From Flectonema sp. DT1601 (taxonomy: Eukaryota; Euglenozoa; Diplonemea; Diplonemida; Diplonemidae), in contig OZ025821.1 of the NCBI GenBank assembly GCA_964019425.1, positions 325,001 to 389,000 on the forward strand: DNA of 64,000 nt, read 5' to 3'. The notes under the pieces are model-generated. The model made no database searches and had not been told where the DNA came from. It worked only from the letters and a program-made list of their open reading frames with translations. The position numbers were made by a program, and so were the translations under genes. Shown here piece after piece: positions 1 through 10,140 of the stretch (its first letter is position 1; the number at the start of each line of letters is the position of its first letter).

Positions 1-660
1 TGCAAGATGCAGGCAAGTATAGAAGAAGCTCAAAAAGCTATTTTAGCTGAGGAAAGTGAAGATGAACGAAAAAGTATTATATCTGAGGATGAGAAGATGA
101 AGGAAAAGTTGAAAGCTGTTGAAGAACAAGTTGAAATTGATGTAAACTCTGCTGTCGGTGGTTTTATGACAGATTTAGAACCAACCACTGAAGGGAGGTC
201 TGGAAGTGGATCATTTGGTTCCCGACCGATGAGTTTACCACCTGCTGTTGTTGAATACTTAAATGCACCAGACTATGAGAGCCCACCTGGTTCATATGCT
301 TATGGTCAATCCCCGTTATCTCCTCCAGAAGAACATTCGACTTCTGGTTCTGAGTTTGGAAAGTTCGGAATGGCACCAGATGATGGTGATGATGACATCT
401 TAAAAGATGATTTCTATTTCTTCGATGATAATATTATTAACAGAAATCAATCAGATTCTTCAGATCCATTTTCTTCTTCTCCTCATCTTCGTCCATCTGC
501 CAGAAGAGCGTCGTCGTCACCCAATATGATGGCACACACAGGAACAGATCAAGATGGATTGTCGTTGTTCTTTAATAGTAATTCTGACCATTCTCTTCAA
601 AGTGTGTCTACTAACTCTTGGCACAATTTAGTAACCGGTAATAATAGTGTTCCTAGTTGA
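1..660 (+). CDS. C-terminal part of an acidic, low-complexity protein (5' end outside window)
   Basis: The frame is open from base 1 to a TGA at 658-660, so the true start may lie upstream; the first ATG is at 7. The first 45 residues are charged and probably helical or coiled coil. The rest is Ser, Pro, Asp and Gly rich and probably disordered, with an Asp run (DDGDDDILKDD) and several SSP and SPP sites that could be phosphorylated. I see no catalytic motif or membrane segment and do not recognise the family. It lies on the same strand as all later genes. Confidence 0.6.
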   Translation, partial: CKMQASIEEAQKAILAEESEDERKSIISEDEKMKEKLKAVEEQVEIDVNSAVGGFMTDLEPTTEGRSGSGSFGSRPMSLPPAVVEYLNAPDYESPPGSYAYGQSPLSPPEEHSTSGSEFGKFGMAPDDGDDDILKDDFYFFDDNIINRNQSDSSDPFSSSPHLRPSARRASSSPNMMAHTGTDQDGLSLFFNSNSDHSLQSVSTNSWHNLVTGNNSVPS

Positions 661-1048
661 GTGGTGCTTTGGTTGATTGTTCTGTTTGTGTGAAATACTC
701 TTTTTTTTTTGGATACTTTCTAACTTTCACCTTTTTTTTGAATAAGTTAGTGATCGTCGTAATTATTGTGTTTGATAAGTAGTCAGTCTTTGGTGGGAAA
801 GAGGAAATGATTCATTCACTGACCCTCAACGAGGATGTGTTTTTTAGAAATATAAAAATACTTAAAGAAGGAACTCATATAATAAATTCTCATTTTTTCG
901 TTTTTTTTGTTTTGTTTTTTCGTTTCGTTTTCAGTTCTTCCATTTTGATTTGATTTTAGTAAAAAAAATATTTTCTACTTATAATTATTTTCCAGTAAAC
1001 ATCACAAATGCTGGAACGTGTGTTTGATCTCACCTCAGTCAGCAACGT

Positions 1049-1138
1049 ATGATTAAAAATAAATTTGGCATTTGGCTTGAAGGTGTTCCCTGTTGATACT
1101 AAACAATTAACTACCTTAATCTATATTGATGATCTGCT
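1049..1138 (+). repeat. 90-base direct repeat, copy 1
   Basis: Matches 1347-1436 at a constant offset of 298 bases with about two mismatches. It starts at ATGATTAAAAA and ends at GATGATCTGCT. Confidence 0.85.
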
Positions 1139-1346
1139 GTAGGGTTACTCGTATCTAATTAACATCTTCCTTTAATAACTAACAGCCTGTCTAACTCCAA
1201 CTAACTTGTTGGTACAACTTCCTTATTGTGTTCAACCTGAAGTAGGTTCTCTTTTAAACTAATTAATGAAATCGTTTACAACACTCTCGTTATTCTTACT
1301 TCACGTTTGATGAAAACCTGTAAATAAGAGTTTCCTTCTCTCAAAA

Positions 1347-1436
1347 ATGATTAAAAACGAATTTGGCATTTGGCTTGAAGGTGTTCCCTGTTGATACTAA
1401 ACAATTAACTACCTTAATCTATATTGATGATCTGCT
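1347..1436 (+). repeat. 90-base direct repeat, copy 2
   Basis: Second copy of the 1049-1138 segment, about 160 bases upstream of the next start codon, so probably upstream of that gene's trans-splice site. Confidence 0.85.
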
Positions 1437-1577
1437 TGTTGAATTCATTTCTCGTCTCGTACTTCTTGTCCTTCGTTCTGTTAACTGTGAATCTCTTTTC
1501 TTTGGTAGTGTTGCTGAATACTCCTCTGACTGCTTCAAGTTTTATTTAAAAGAAGAGAGACGAATCACTTATTCTTC

Positions 1578-1579
1578 AG
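1578..1579 (+). promoter_or_regulatory. Candidate SL trans-splice acceptor
   Basis: Pyrimidine-rich ACTTATTCTTCAG ends 16 bases before the ATG at 1596. First AG after a pyrimidine tract, with no ATG in between. Confidence 0.5.
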
Positions 1580-1595
1580 GTCTTTGTATATAAAA

Positions 1596-4271
1596 ATGTT
1601 TAGAGGTAGCTCAAGGCAACTTATCCATCGAGGGAGAGTATTCTACTCTTTGATGAGTTCATTTGAAGCAGAACAGTTTAAGTTTAAATTAGCTAAGGGA
1701 ATTGATACTGTCACTCGTGTGTTGGATGTTAACAGGAATGTGATAGCGGTTGATGATTGTCTTCACAGCTATGATGATAAATATCTTTTAGTTGAAAAGT
1801 TAACTTCTACCAGTCTGGCAGCAATACTGAATGCATTGCAATCGATTGGGTTTGATGAGAAAGTGTTGGAACAAATTATGAAATTATCTAAAAACTCAAC
1901 AGCGACGCTCAGATTCAAGCAGGACTCAGAATGTACTTTCGACAAAGAAGAAATCAAAGAAATTGAGGGAACCTCTTTAGAATCAACGTCGTTGTTGGGT
2001 TTGGGGAAAACAACTTGCAAAACTATAACAAAACAAAAAGAATATTTTTGGAAATTTAAATCAAATTATGAGATTTTGATTTACTTCGGAACCGATTTGG
2101 AGAATCCAATTATATTGAAAACCAACAACTTATCAACGATTTTAAAAACAACTTCTAAAGACTCACCTCAACCAAATAAACATTCACACCCACCGGTTGA
2201 CATTTCATTAACTTGGTTACTAAAACAATTAAACGACGTGAACAGTGTCACTTGTTCTATCGATAGAATAAAGAAGAACTGTCACACTCCAAGAAGAAAT
2301 CCGCTAGTTGAGGACGCTGTTGAATTTCTCACCAAAATGAAACAATGGGGTTGGGTTGTTAGTAGCCAAATTGCGAGGTTAATTTCTGTTGAGCAAAACA
2401 ATTCACCTGATGAGTCGCTGATGTCGGAAGAATTATTTATTCCAATATTACCAATCTTTGAACAACAACCTGACAATGAGGATTCCGTTATGTTGTCTCA
2501 GCAAGACTACAACCTCCTCTTACAAGAACAACAACGAGCGCTGACTGAGAGAATTTCAAACATCGAAAAATCATTTCCAACAACAGGTTTGGCAACAGCT
2601 GTGGAAGGTGTTCTTAAAGTTGTTGTAGCGCACATTATGAGTTTGTGTGGTCAGTTTATTGAAGGAGTTAATTTCATTGAAAAAATACTTCAAAAACAAT
2701 TGATCGATGCTGTCGGAAAGGAAATATCAGCAACCGACTTCGGAAGATACATGACATTCCACATGAGAGGGATATTTTTGAAGAAGTTTATTCCTGAAAC
2801 GTTTTCTTATGCTGTTCGTCATCATGAACATAATCCAGAAGGAGTTGTGAACTTTGAACTGGTCAGCCAGGAATTAGAAGAGCAAGATACTCCTGTTTTG
2901 AGTATCGTTCGCAAAATGGAAACTTCGATTATGTCATTTCCGTTATCAGCATCGTCTGTAATTTCCTTTTCTGGAAGTACATTCATTCACTCGATTATAA
3001 ATCATAGGTTTTCTCATGAATGTAATGAATTCAACTTAGTGGCTAGAGCGAGACAGTTCAGTGGATACATTCTCGTGTTGGGAACTATTAGTGGAGATGA
3101 TACGTTCATTCCAACTAATGCGATCATAATAAAAAATAAAGACGATTTAAGCATCCCTTTACTCCTAAATGAAATTCCTACACCGAAACAGTTTCGTAAT
3201 GCTATCGAGTCACTCAGTCCTGAACAGCAACAATTCGCAAAGGCTTATCGATCAATGCAACTTCAGTCTACGTTGTTCGGAATGTGTGTCATCCAAATTA
3301 AACCACAACTGGAACGTGTTTTGAATCTTCCTGAAGACTCTCTCACAAAAGAGATTAAACTTACCCAAGACATTATTGATATGTTTTTGACGTATCAACT
3401 TTCGAGTGATTTATTATCGTTCACTTGTGATCCTGTTGACTTACAGAACATGACGACAGTGGATAAGATAAATCAAGTAAAGGAACATGTTAATAATATG
3501 AAGGAAATGATTAAAAATTCGAAAGAAAATGAAATCGAGGAGGAAACAATGAAAGCAGAAGCTGCAAAGCAAAAAAAGCTTCAAAAAGAACAACCAGAAC
3601 CGGAGATTAAATCCGCTTTTAGTGGTATGCCTCCAGAAGGCAGACCTCCAGTACGCACAGGTTGTATACGAGAAGATTTAGAGGGCTTGCAAGAAATGAC
3701 AGAACCGATACCTCTGAGAAGACCTCTACCACAAGAACCAGAACCAGAACCAGAACAAGATCAATTCTTATCAACATCATCTTGCTCAGCAGACATCACG
3801 GGAATACCTCAACTGTTGGAATCGAAATTCGACCTTCTCGATAGCGATGATTCCCTCCGCCCAACGATTATTAAAACAGGTGCAGTATGGAAGAAATCAA
3901 CACAAAATGGACTTCTGTCTAAGAAAGAAGACAAAATAATAAGCGGAGATGAGTTAAAACAAGAAAAGAACACGGCATTTGATCTTCTTGATTCCCTTAC
4001 AAGAAGTGGTGCAATGTGTATTCCTGACGTTGAGCTGCATGTTGTGATTGCGTCAACTCATTGCTTTGATAAAACACTGATGGAAACAGTTATTCAGGGT
4101 AATATAAATCCTATAGAAAAGGTAGAGAGATCAATTCTTATTGCTGCTTCTGTTATTCATTCGGTGCCAACATCAAAATTAGTTGTTAGCGATCACGTAG
4201 ATAGGGTTAAAGGACACTCTCCTCAGTTATTTAATGTGCCTCAGATTCGGAAAAAGAACACAAAAAAATAG
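1596..4271 (+). CDS. Large conserved protist protein, function unknown
   Basis: 891 residues from ATG 1596; a later in-frame ATG is at 1653. The first 19 residues are Arg rich with no acidic residue (MFRGSSRQLIHRGRVF), which could be a mitochondrial presequence, or translation may start at 1653. Near residues 545-615 there is a dense block, SPEQQQFAKAYRSMQLQSTL followed by a stretch including QIKPQLERVL and LTKEIKLTQDI. I recall this block, from memory, in large uncharacterised proteins of amoebae, oomycetes and trypanosomatids. After it come a charged coiled coil (about 640-670) and a Pro/Glu-rich linker with EPEPEPEQ. No catalytic motif is visible. No introns are needed. Confidence 0.75.
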   Translation: MFRGSSRQLIHRGRVFYSLMSSFEAEQFKFKLAKGIDTVTRVLDVNRNVIAVDDCLHSYDDKYLLVEKLTSTSLAAILNALQSIGFDEKVLEQIMKLSKNSTATLRFKQDSECTFDKEEIKEIEGTSLESTSLLGLGKTTCKTITKQKEYFWKFKSNYEILIYFGTDLENPIILKTNNLSTILKTTSKDSPQPNKHSHPPVDISLTWLLKQLNDVNSVTCSIDRIKKNCHTPRRNPLVEDAVEFLTKMKQWGWVVSSQIARLISVEQNNSPDESLMSEELFIPILPIFEQQPDNEDSVMLSQQDYNLLLQEQQRALTERISNIEKSFPTTGLATAVEGVLKVVVAHIMSLCGQFIEGVNFIEKILQKQLIDAVGKEISATDFGRYMTFHMRGIFLKKFIPETFSYAVRHHEHNPEGVVNFELVSQELEEQDTPVLSIVRKMETSIMSFPLSASSVISFSGSTFIHSIINHRFSHECNEFNLVARARQFSGYILVLGTISGDDTFIPTNAIIIKNKDDLSIPLLLNEIPTPKQFRNAIESLSPEQQQFAKAYRSMQLQSTLFGMCVIQIKPQLERVLNLPEDSLTKEIKLTQDIIDMFLTYQLSSDLLSFTCDPVDLQNMTTVDKINQVKEHVNNMKEMIKNSKENEIEEETMKAEAAKQKKLQKEQPEPEIKSAFSGMPPEGRPPVRTGCIREDLEGLQEMTEPIPLRRPLPQEPEPEPEQDQFLSTSSCSADITGIPQLLESKFDLLDSDDSLRPTIIKTGAVWKKSTQNGLLSKKEDKIISGDELKQEKNTAFDLLDSLTRSGAMCIPDVELHVVIASTHCFDKTLMETVIQGNINPIEKVERSILIAASVIHSVPTSKLVVSDHVDRVKGHSPQLFNVPQIRKKNTKK

Positions 4272-5202
4272 AAATAGGGATCTCTCTCCCTCTCTCTCCT
4301 CTCTCTCCTAATGTATAATCTAATGATTAGCTTTTCTTTACTCTATCCTAGATTTTGAGACCAAAAAAAAAAAAAAGATTTTTTTTTTTTACTTCAGAGT
4401 CGTACAATTTCCCAACACCAATTATCATCTCTCTCTCTTTATTACGAAAAAGTCAATAAAAAAAAATAATTATAAAGTAAGTTTGTTTGACGTATTTTTA
4501 TGTAATTACTAAATGAATGGTCTATACGCTTATTAACACCGTGAATCTGGCCGACTTAGTTTCACAACCATCCAACACAATTAAAGTAGTGTTGATATCA
4601 TAAGAATGACGTCAAAGATCAGATTGAAGTCTTCTCAAATAGCAGCTGTCGTATCTTAGTCTGATTGAATGGGACGTTTCCACTTTGGTTTCCGAAAAAA
4701 AAAAAAAAGGGGAATGAAAAGTAAAACCATCTACCCCCCCCCGCTGCTCTCAATTTAATATTAATATCAAGTTACCCCCAACATACACATCTCAATAATA
4801 TTAAATCCTAGCACCACAGACCGAGTGTAACCAAAAAAAAAAAAAAAAAAACAAACTTTTCCCTGTATCTGCGTCATTTCTCTTTTATTTTCTAAGGTTG
4901 TTTTCAACCTGTCAGCCTCTGGGCAATGCGGGAGCTGGGATTAGATCGTCAGCCAAGCCATAAAACTACAATCTTCGCTATTGGTTCTTTACTGATGCGG
5001 ACTCGTAGTCATCAGTACTGTATTTTTGCTAATTAGCTAGAAAACTGATAAAACTCATATTCTAGCTGATAACTATATTTTAATTTTCAGCCCCCTCCGG
5101 GCCCCCCCCCAACATTTAATATTGAACTATGTAACCCCCTCATGTTATTCCAACTTATTTTGGACATCACTACCTTAATTTATTTAAGGTGAGTGCTCCC
5201 GT
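4272..5202. other. Intergenic region with dispersed repeats
   Basis: Begins with a CT-rich simple repeat (4280-4312), then A and T runs. 4742-4785 belongs to the repeat also seen at 47224 and 47390. 4898-5045 belongs to the family also seen at 41095 and 42078. No coding signal. Confidence 0.6.
4898..5045 (+). repeat. Dispersed repeat R2, copy 1
   Basis: Shares TTCAACCTGT, the AAACTACA block, GATGCGGACT and TCGTAGTCATCAGT...GTATTTT...GCTAA with 42078-42235; the last part also matches 41095-41170. Copies are degenerate, so the family is old. Confidence 0.65.
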
Positions 5203-5226
5203 TAGTAGTGTGCTACGAACTAGCAA
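5203..5226 (+). repeat. Hairpin tag R3, copy 1
   Basis: TAGTAGTGTGCTACGAAC followed by TAGCAA. GTAG and CTAC pair around a TGTG loop. The same tag, with changes that keep the pairing, recurs at 10403, 24603 and 38257. Confidence 0.65.
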
Positions 5227-5251
5227 TTGTTGCTAACAACTTTTTTTATAA

Positions 5252-5977
5252 AGAATTTTACTAAGAAATGTCAAGAAATGTCCATCGCAGCCAGGAACAA
5301 CCACAACAACGTTGACGACGACAACAACATCGACAGGGATCACGAGAAGGGCATCGGAAGCCACCGATGTCACGGACGAATGCCTGAGGGCATCGTTGGA
5401 GAGACAGGGCCCAGAGTGGGTCGCTTCGGAATTCGAAGCAAGGCTGGTCACACCTTATGTGCCAATGATGGGGGGACAAGCTTTACGAAAAAGCTTTGAG
5501 CGGTTCCGAGGATGGCTCATCACCAACTGCAACAGACCCGACTGGTGGACTGACGGTGAAGTAGTTATCCAGGGGGGGAGGCAGCTGGACGACCTCCAGC
5601 TGCACCACTTTGCAGTCGCAACAGGAAAGAGCCCGTGGGCTATTGAGAAAAAGATGTCATTGATATCTAATAATAAGTTAGAGAGAGCAGCAGCATCGCT
5701 GGGGGAAGAGAAAAATAAACCAGGGAGGTACAACAGAAGCGGCAACGGAAAGGGAGCCTTTGGAAAGAACTGGAGAGGAGGCTTTGGACAGGGGAACAAC
5801 GGGGCTGGTCAGTAAAGCAGCGTCTTCTGATACTCTTCAAATTACGGAGGTAGCTTTCGACTATCGAATGGTTCAGTGCTCCATCACGAATCAAGTTAAC
5901 AAGATATGGTTAAGGGAAAGAGACTCTAACCACGTTCACTATTGGTCAACCCTCGGGGGAAGAATTCAACGCTTCCT
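5252..5977 (+). other. GC-richer coding-like block, family unknown, broken
   Basis: Clearly richer in G and C than its surroundings and open over long stretches without a good ATG. One frame gives a Thr-rich start, a middle with W and R residues and a basic Gly/Arg/Asn tail (GKGAFGKNWRGG) like a nucleic-acid-binding tail. Another frame carries on to about 6020. It could be a decayed mobile-element gene or a host relic; I cannot assign a family. A 22-base string at 5811-5832 recurs exactly at 6722-6743. Confidence 0.4.
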
Positions 5978-6006
5978 ACCAACGATTCTAAAGCTACAGT
6001 TTCTGT
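5978..6006 (+). other. 5' portion of a spliced-leader-like sequence
   Basis: Begins ACCAACGATT and continues through AAAGCTACAGTTTCTGT. From memory of the published Diplonema SL, 27 of 29 positions match. The expected SL 3' end does not follow here; a matching end (CTGTACTTTATTG) lies at 6586-6598, after a repeat insertion. Confidence 0.6.
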
Positions 6007-6490
6007 TAAATCTATTTCGGTAATTTACAGCATTCTCAAGCACCAGGGAAAATAGCGACCCGTAGTTGAATCGGTGTCGGCGATCGTCAGGACCATTTTG
6101 TTACAGTAGATTTAAAAGGTCAGTCTTATTTATTATTTGATCTAAGTTATTATTATTGTCCCCTTTACTAGGAAATTGACGATCGCGTTGCAACCTTCTA
6201 TAAAACTTTCTAAATTCCCACCCACCCACACCTTTATTAAAAAAAAAAAAAAAAAAGTCCCACCCACCGACCCTCAACCCAACGAACCAACGGGCCCGGC
6301 TTCTATAAAACTTTCTAAATTCCCACCAACCACACTTTTATTTAGAAAAAAAAAAAAAAAAAAAAATCCCACCCACCGACCCTCTATCGTCGGCAACCCA
6401 ACAAACCGGCAGGCGTCCAGCCCAACCAACGACGGACCCACCACACCCCAACGCGGTGGCCTACTCGTCAAGGGTAGACCACCACGTTGA
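6003..6490 (+). repeat. Dispersed repeat R1, copy 1 (with internal duplication)
   Basis: Starts CTGTTAAATCTATTTCGG. It contains a hairpin region near 6055-6090, the block TTATTTATTATTTGATCTA, a CTTTATT-poly(A) tract, and a C-rich 3' part with CCCACCCACCGACCC. The last two parts occur twice in this copy. Related copies lie at 10141, 10713 and 10841. I do not recognise the family. Confidence 0.75.
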
Positions 6491-6585
6491 CAACTATATA
6501 TGTTTACGATTACCGAGTGAATTGTTTTCTATCTTCTTTCTTTTATCAGGTGCAAAAAGAATGCGTAGCTAATTACTGTACTTTA

Positions 6586-6598
6586 CTGTACTTTATTG
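6586..6598 (+). other. 3' portion of a spliced-leader-like sequence
   Basis: CTGTACTTTATTG equals the remembered 3' end of the diplonemid SL exon. It is followed by ATCTCG rather than a GT donor, so this is not an SL RNA gene. It fits an SL already joined to an mRNA body. The ten bases ACTGTACTTT are duplicated just upstream. Confidence 0.55.
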
Positions 6599-6664
6599 AT
6601 CTCGATCCAAACAAAGCGGTGAAAGTAAAGTGCGTCTCCCCTCAGTAACATCTCCAAAAAAACA

Positions 6665-6781
6665 ATGAAAAAGAAGAGGGTCCAGTTGAAGACCCTGTTA
6701 AGCGCCGTTAATTCGCAAGCAAGTAAAGCAGCGTCTTCTGATAAGAAAAAAACAGCAATGGATCTACCTACAGATGGATAA
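6665..6781 (+). CDS. Small basic ORF (38 residues) downstream of the SL remnant
   Basis: ATG at 6665 to TAA at 6779-6781. Starts MKKKRVQLKTLL, Lys rich, with KKK again near the C-terminus. It lies 66 bases after the SL-like 3' end, so it could be the start of a retrocopied mRNA's reading frame. No family recognised and it may not be expressed. It shares SKAASSD and the underlying 22 bases with 5811-5832. Confidence 0.3.
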   Translation: MKKKRVQLKTLLSAVNSQASKAASSDKKKTAMDLPTDG

Positions 6782-7108
6782 ACTGAAAAAACCTAACCCT
6801 TTTGTAATTATTATTTTTTTAATCTATTGGAAAAGCTTTCTGTTTATGACATTATTTCTAAGTAGTCGCACTACTGTTTGGGAATTTCTCTCTTGTGAAC
6901 TTATGAAGGAGAGGCATGCTGTGTCTTGCTTTCTGTGTTTGTGTTTTATTTAAATTAATGATATTTCCCTCTTCAGATAGTTTCATATATGTATTTACTC
7001 TCGAAGACCTGATAGTTTACTTCAAAAAGGTTAAGTTAAGCATCACCGTCAATCAACTCTGAAACCGAAATAGGTAGTTGTAGCTCATGTTATTTTTCAA
7101 TTAGGACT

Positions 7109-7141
<33 letters not shown>

Positions 7142-7151
7142 TATAATAACA
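6782..7151. promoter_or_regulatory. Spacer and 5' region of the phosphatase gene
   Basis: AT-rich. TTATTTTTCAATTAG at 7090-7104 is the likely trans-splice acceptor. A 30-base T run at 7111-7140 then lies in the 5' UTR, because no AG occurs between it and the ATG at 7152. Confidence 0.4.
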
Positions 7152-9497
7152 ATGCGTAGGCTGTTCTTTAACGCAGTTAGACCAAAAGGTCTTCAGCTGA
7201 GGTGTTGCGTTGCAAAGGCTACAATATTAGGATGGGGTGGCGATGGGAACGTCGATGCCCGGCTTCAAAAGGTTCAGGCGAGTGAGTCGGAAGAACTCCG
7301 TGAGGTTCTGCAGAAGGTTATAAAATTCGAAAATGCTACTCCGCACGCACCGAATTCACCTCCTCCACCGCTTCGATCACTTCCATGTTTATCACACAGT
7401 TCCGTAATACGGCTGTTGGAAGAATTAAAAGTAGGAATGAGAATACCTCTGATTGATGCAATGCAAGTCCTCTCTGCAGGATCACTTCTCTTTCAACGAG
7501 AGCCAACCGTACAAGATATTTCTGGTAATGTTATTGTTGTCGGAGATTTGCATGGTTCTTTGGGTGACTTACTTCACATTTTAGAGACGCATGGTCTACC
7601 AGGAGAGCCTTACAGTTATGTTTTTAATGGAGATCTAGTAGACAGAGGAAACAATGGTTGTGAAATACTTTTGTTAATTATAATATTAAAATTATCAACA
7701 CCTGATGCTGTCTATATCAACAGAGGTAATCATGAAGACAGTCGTTTGAATGTCAGATACGGTTTTTATGCCGAGTGCATTGCGAAGTACAATTGTCAAT
7801 TTTTTGATTATGCTTGTTCTATATTTACGTGGCTTCCGTTAGCGACTGTTATTAATAAGCATCAAGCATTTGTTGTTCATGGAGGTTTATTCAAAGGAAC
7901 AATTAACGATCTAAGGAAGATACCCAGAGGTCCAGACCAAGATGAAAAACTTTCAGAACGCCAAAGGAATATTGTGACTGATTTGCTTTGGGCTGATCCT
8001 GCTGAAGGAAGTCAGTCAACGGTGGATTCTCCTAGAGGGGCTGGATGGTTGTTTGGATCAGAATACTCAATCCCATGGCTTGAAAACAGCGGAATAAAAT
8101 ACTTAGTCAGATCTCATCAGTGTAAATCTCGTGATGGTTTGGCGATCAACCATCAAGGAAGAGTCTTTACAGTTTTCTCAGCATCCAACTACTACGGGAC
8201 ACAATGGAAAGATGTTGAAACCCGAGCCTATTCAAACGATGGAAGTGTTCTAATTTTTGAAGAACCAGAACAGGGAAATGCTTCTGCCAAACCAGGATCT
8301 CAAGATCCTGACTTACCACGTCAGTATACCTGGCCTGCTGTGTTGTTAGAAGCTGATAATCCGCGCAACTCTGTGATTCAGCATCACACAGGAAAACCAT
8401 ATCAATACTCTGTTCCAGAGGGAAGATTACATTGGTTTGACACCGACGAGTTCGAATCCGACAAAGTGATCGATGCGATTCAACAACGTCGATCTTCATT
8501 AGAATCACACATCAGATTATACGATCCTGACGATATTGGTATTCTAAGTAGCGAGGATTTCATGTCGATGATTCTTGATATGACACACTTATTTTATAGC
8601 GCGTCGGATCATCCTGTTAATGCAGCATTCTTCGTAGACGGAGAAGAATCCATAAATTATAAAAAATTCTTTAAATATCACCTAAGCAGCCCTCCATCTC
8701 TATCAACAGGTAAATTGGGAACTTGGCATTCTGAAATTCTATTAAGTTACATGGAACTAAATCAAAGAAGCCTAAATCCTCTTGATATGAAGAAGATTCT
8801 ACGAGACATGTATCCAAAAGAGTTCCTTGATAATGCTCAAATCGATGCTGTGATTGATCATTACAGTACTCATGAAGGTGATCATTTGTTAATATCAAAA
8901 AAGAATAAAAAACCTGACATTATAAAGTTAGAATGGGCTGAAGACCGACGAAGGGAACGTTTAGCAAGAATCAGACAGAGATTGACTTCTCTAAACATTT
9001 CAGAACAAAAGATGAGAGAGACAGTTGAGAAATCTGCTCTTTGTGATAATTGGATTACAAAAGCAGGCCTACCCCAATCAATGAAGGATATCAACTTCAG
9101 GGTAGCACCTTGCTTTTGTGATGATGTCGCCGAGGAAGTTGGAAAACGCAGAGACTCTCTTGACGAGCCTGGCGACATTGGCTGGCTTCCAGTCAATAAG
9201 ATCATCAGCATCTTATTCACAGACAGTACTCCGGAGCATAAGACTAGCGCTGCTTTAGGTCTTTCACGGGCATTCTTAACCGTGCTTTACAAACACAGAC
9301 ATGACCTCGCTGACAAACATGATTCAGGTATTGCTGTTGATACTTTTAAACATGCTCTGGTTGCTTTAAATAAGTTGAATAGCTTTCCTCTTACTCACAA
9401 TCAAATAACTTCCCTTATTACGCTCATCGATAAGGATGGTGATGGGATAATCGACTACGCAGAACTGAGCACTGCTATGTCTGAGATAAACACATAA
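7152..9497 (+). CDS. PPEF/RdgC-type serine/threonine protein phosphatase with EF-hands
   Basis: 781 residues, one exon. It carries the PPP-family metallophosphatase core: GDLHG (about 131-135), GDLVDRG (160-166), RGNHE (191-195), HGGLF (233-237), RSHQ (310-313) and SASNYYG (333-339). These supply the metal ligands and catalytic His. The long C-terminal half ends with a canonical EF-hand loop, DKDGDGIIDYAE (760-771). An earlier loop (DPDDIGILSSED, about 505-516) looks degenerate. A PPP core followed by EF-hands is the PPEF/RdgC layout, implying calcium-controlled dephosphorylation. I see no clear N-terminal IQ motif, and the core has unusual substitutions (HQCKSRDG where HQ..-DG is usual). The start is the only ATG before the core. 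Confidence 0.9.
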   Translation: MRRLFFNAVRPKGLQLRCCVAKATILGWGGDGNVDARLQKVQASESEELREVLQKVIKFENATPHAPNSPPPPLRSLPCLSHSSVIRLLEELKVGMRIPLIDAMQVLSAGSLLFQREPTVQDISGNVIVVGDLHGSLGDLLHILETHGLPGEPYSYVFNGDLVDRGNNGCEILLLIIILKLSTPDAVYINRGNHEDSRLNVRYGFYAECIAKYNCQFFDYACSIFTWLPLATVINKHQAFVVHGGLFKGTINDLRKIPRGPDQDEKLSERQRNIVTDLLWADPAEGSQSTVDSPRGAGWLFGSEYSIPWLENSGIKYLVRSHQCKSRDGLAINHQGRVFTVFSASNYYGTQWKDVETRAYSNDGSVLIFEEPEQGNASAKPGSQDPDLPRQYTWPAVLLEADNPRNSVIQHHTGKPYQYSVPEGRLHWFDTDEFESDKVIDAIQQRRSSLESHIRLYDPDDIGILSSEDFMSMILDMTHLFYSASDHPVNAAFFVDGEESINYKKFFKYHLSSPPSLSTGKLGTWHSEILLSYMELNQRSLNPLDMKKILRDMYPKEFLDNAQIDAVIDHYSTHEGDHLLISKKNKKPDIIKLEWAEDRRRERLARIRQRLTSLNISEQKMRETVEKSALCDNWITKAGLPQSMKDINFRVAPCFCDDVAEEVGKRRDSLDEPGDIGWLPVNKIISILFTDSTPEHKTSAALGLSRAFLTVLYKHRHDLADKHDSGIAVDTFKHALVALNKLNSFPLTHNQITSLITLIDKDGDGIIDYAELSTAMSEINT

Positions 9498-10140
9498 ATA
9501 TATAGTTGATTGGAAAGGTATTTTTTGTGAAAACTGTTTTTTTTTTTTTTGTTGATATGTTTTTGTTTTTGTTTGTTACCCAATCCGACCACTATAGTTG
9601 CTTGTTTTTGTAACCTCGGTCAGTACAACCGGCGTACTACCGATGATGTGGCTTCGGGAAAAAAAAATAACAAAAAAAAACTAGTCTCTGAACAACATCA
9701 TCATCTTCTTCTTTTGTTTTTGTTTTTTATTTTTTCGTTCTTCTTCTTATCTACTCCATCGTTGCGTTCAAACCACTGCCAGATGTAACCTTCAACCCCT
9801 GGAGAGAGTTCCGTAAATCCTTGGAACCTGTTCACAACTTAGAAGCTGCGCTATCAACAATGACGATTCTCCCGCCAGCAATAGCCCGACTATACACCGA
9901 CGCGTCCTATTTCCAAGACAAAGAACAGAATTATCGATGCCTGTCTGATCATAGGAAACAAATGCTTCTCGAAGAGGAAGCGCTATACACCTGCACTGAT
10001 GATATACAATGCGGAGCAACAAGCTCTCCTATCAGCTGTTGAACTGTTAGAAGGATCCACCACGAACATGGAAATTTTAAGACGCATAATGCTGCTCCGT
10101 CGCCCGATCACTTTCCAATTTGTGGAATAATTGGTAATTC
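9498..10140. other. Intergenic region with a coding-like relic
   Basis: T-rich after the stop codon. 9780-10132 reads as protein in two successive frames and looks like a broken gene: hydrophobic and charged, probably helical, GC content higher than the spacer. It has no clean start and no family I recognise. Repeat R1 begins right after it. Confidence 0.4.

Larger units (their letters stand above)
661..1577. other. Intergenic region with a 90-base direct duplication
   Basis: AT-rich spacer with T runs and one duplicated segment (listed separately). No convincing gene. The stretch 1437-1577 is open in one frame but has no ATG start and no recognised domain. Confidence 0.6.

Noticed and set aside
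1363-1593. Short frame with YIDDLL resembling a reverse-transcriptase motif
   Set aside because: Only one six-residue motif, no other RT blocks, no ATG; probably chance within a duplicated spacer segment.
6003-6100. SL RNA gene (exon plus intron) at the R1 start
   Set aside because: The sequence after the SL-like 5' half equals repeat R1, which at 10141 occurs without any SL exon; no convincing Sm site.
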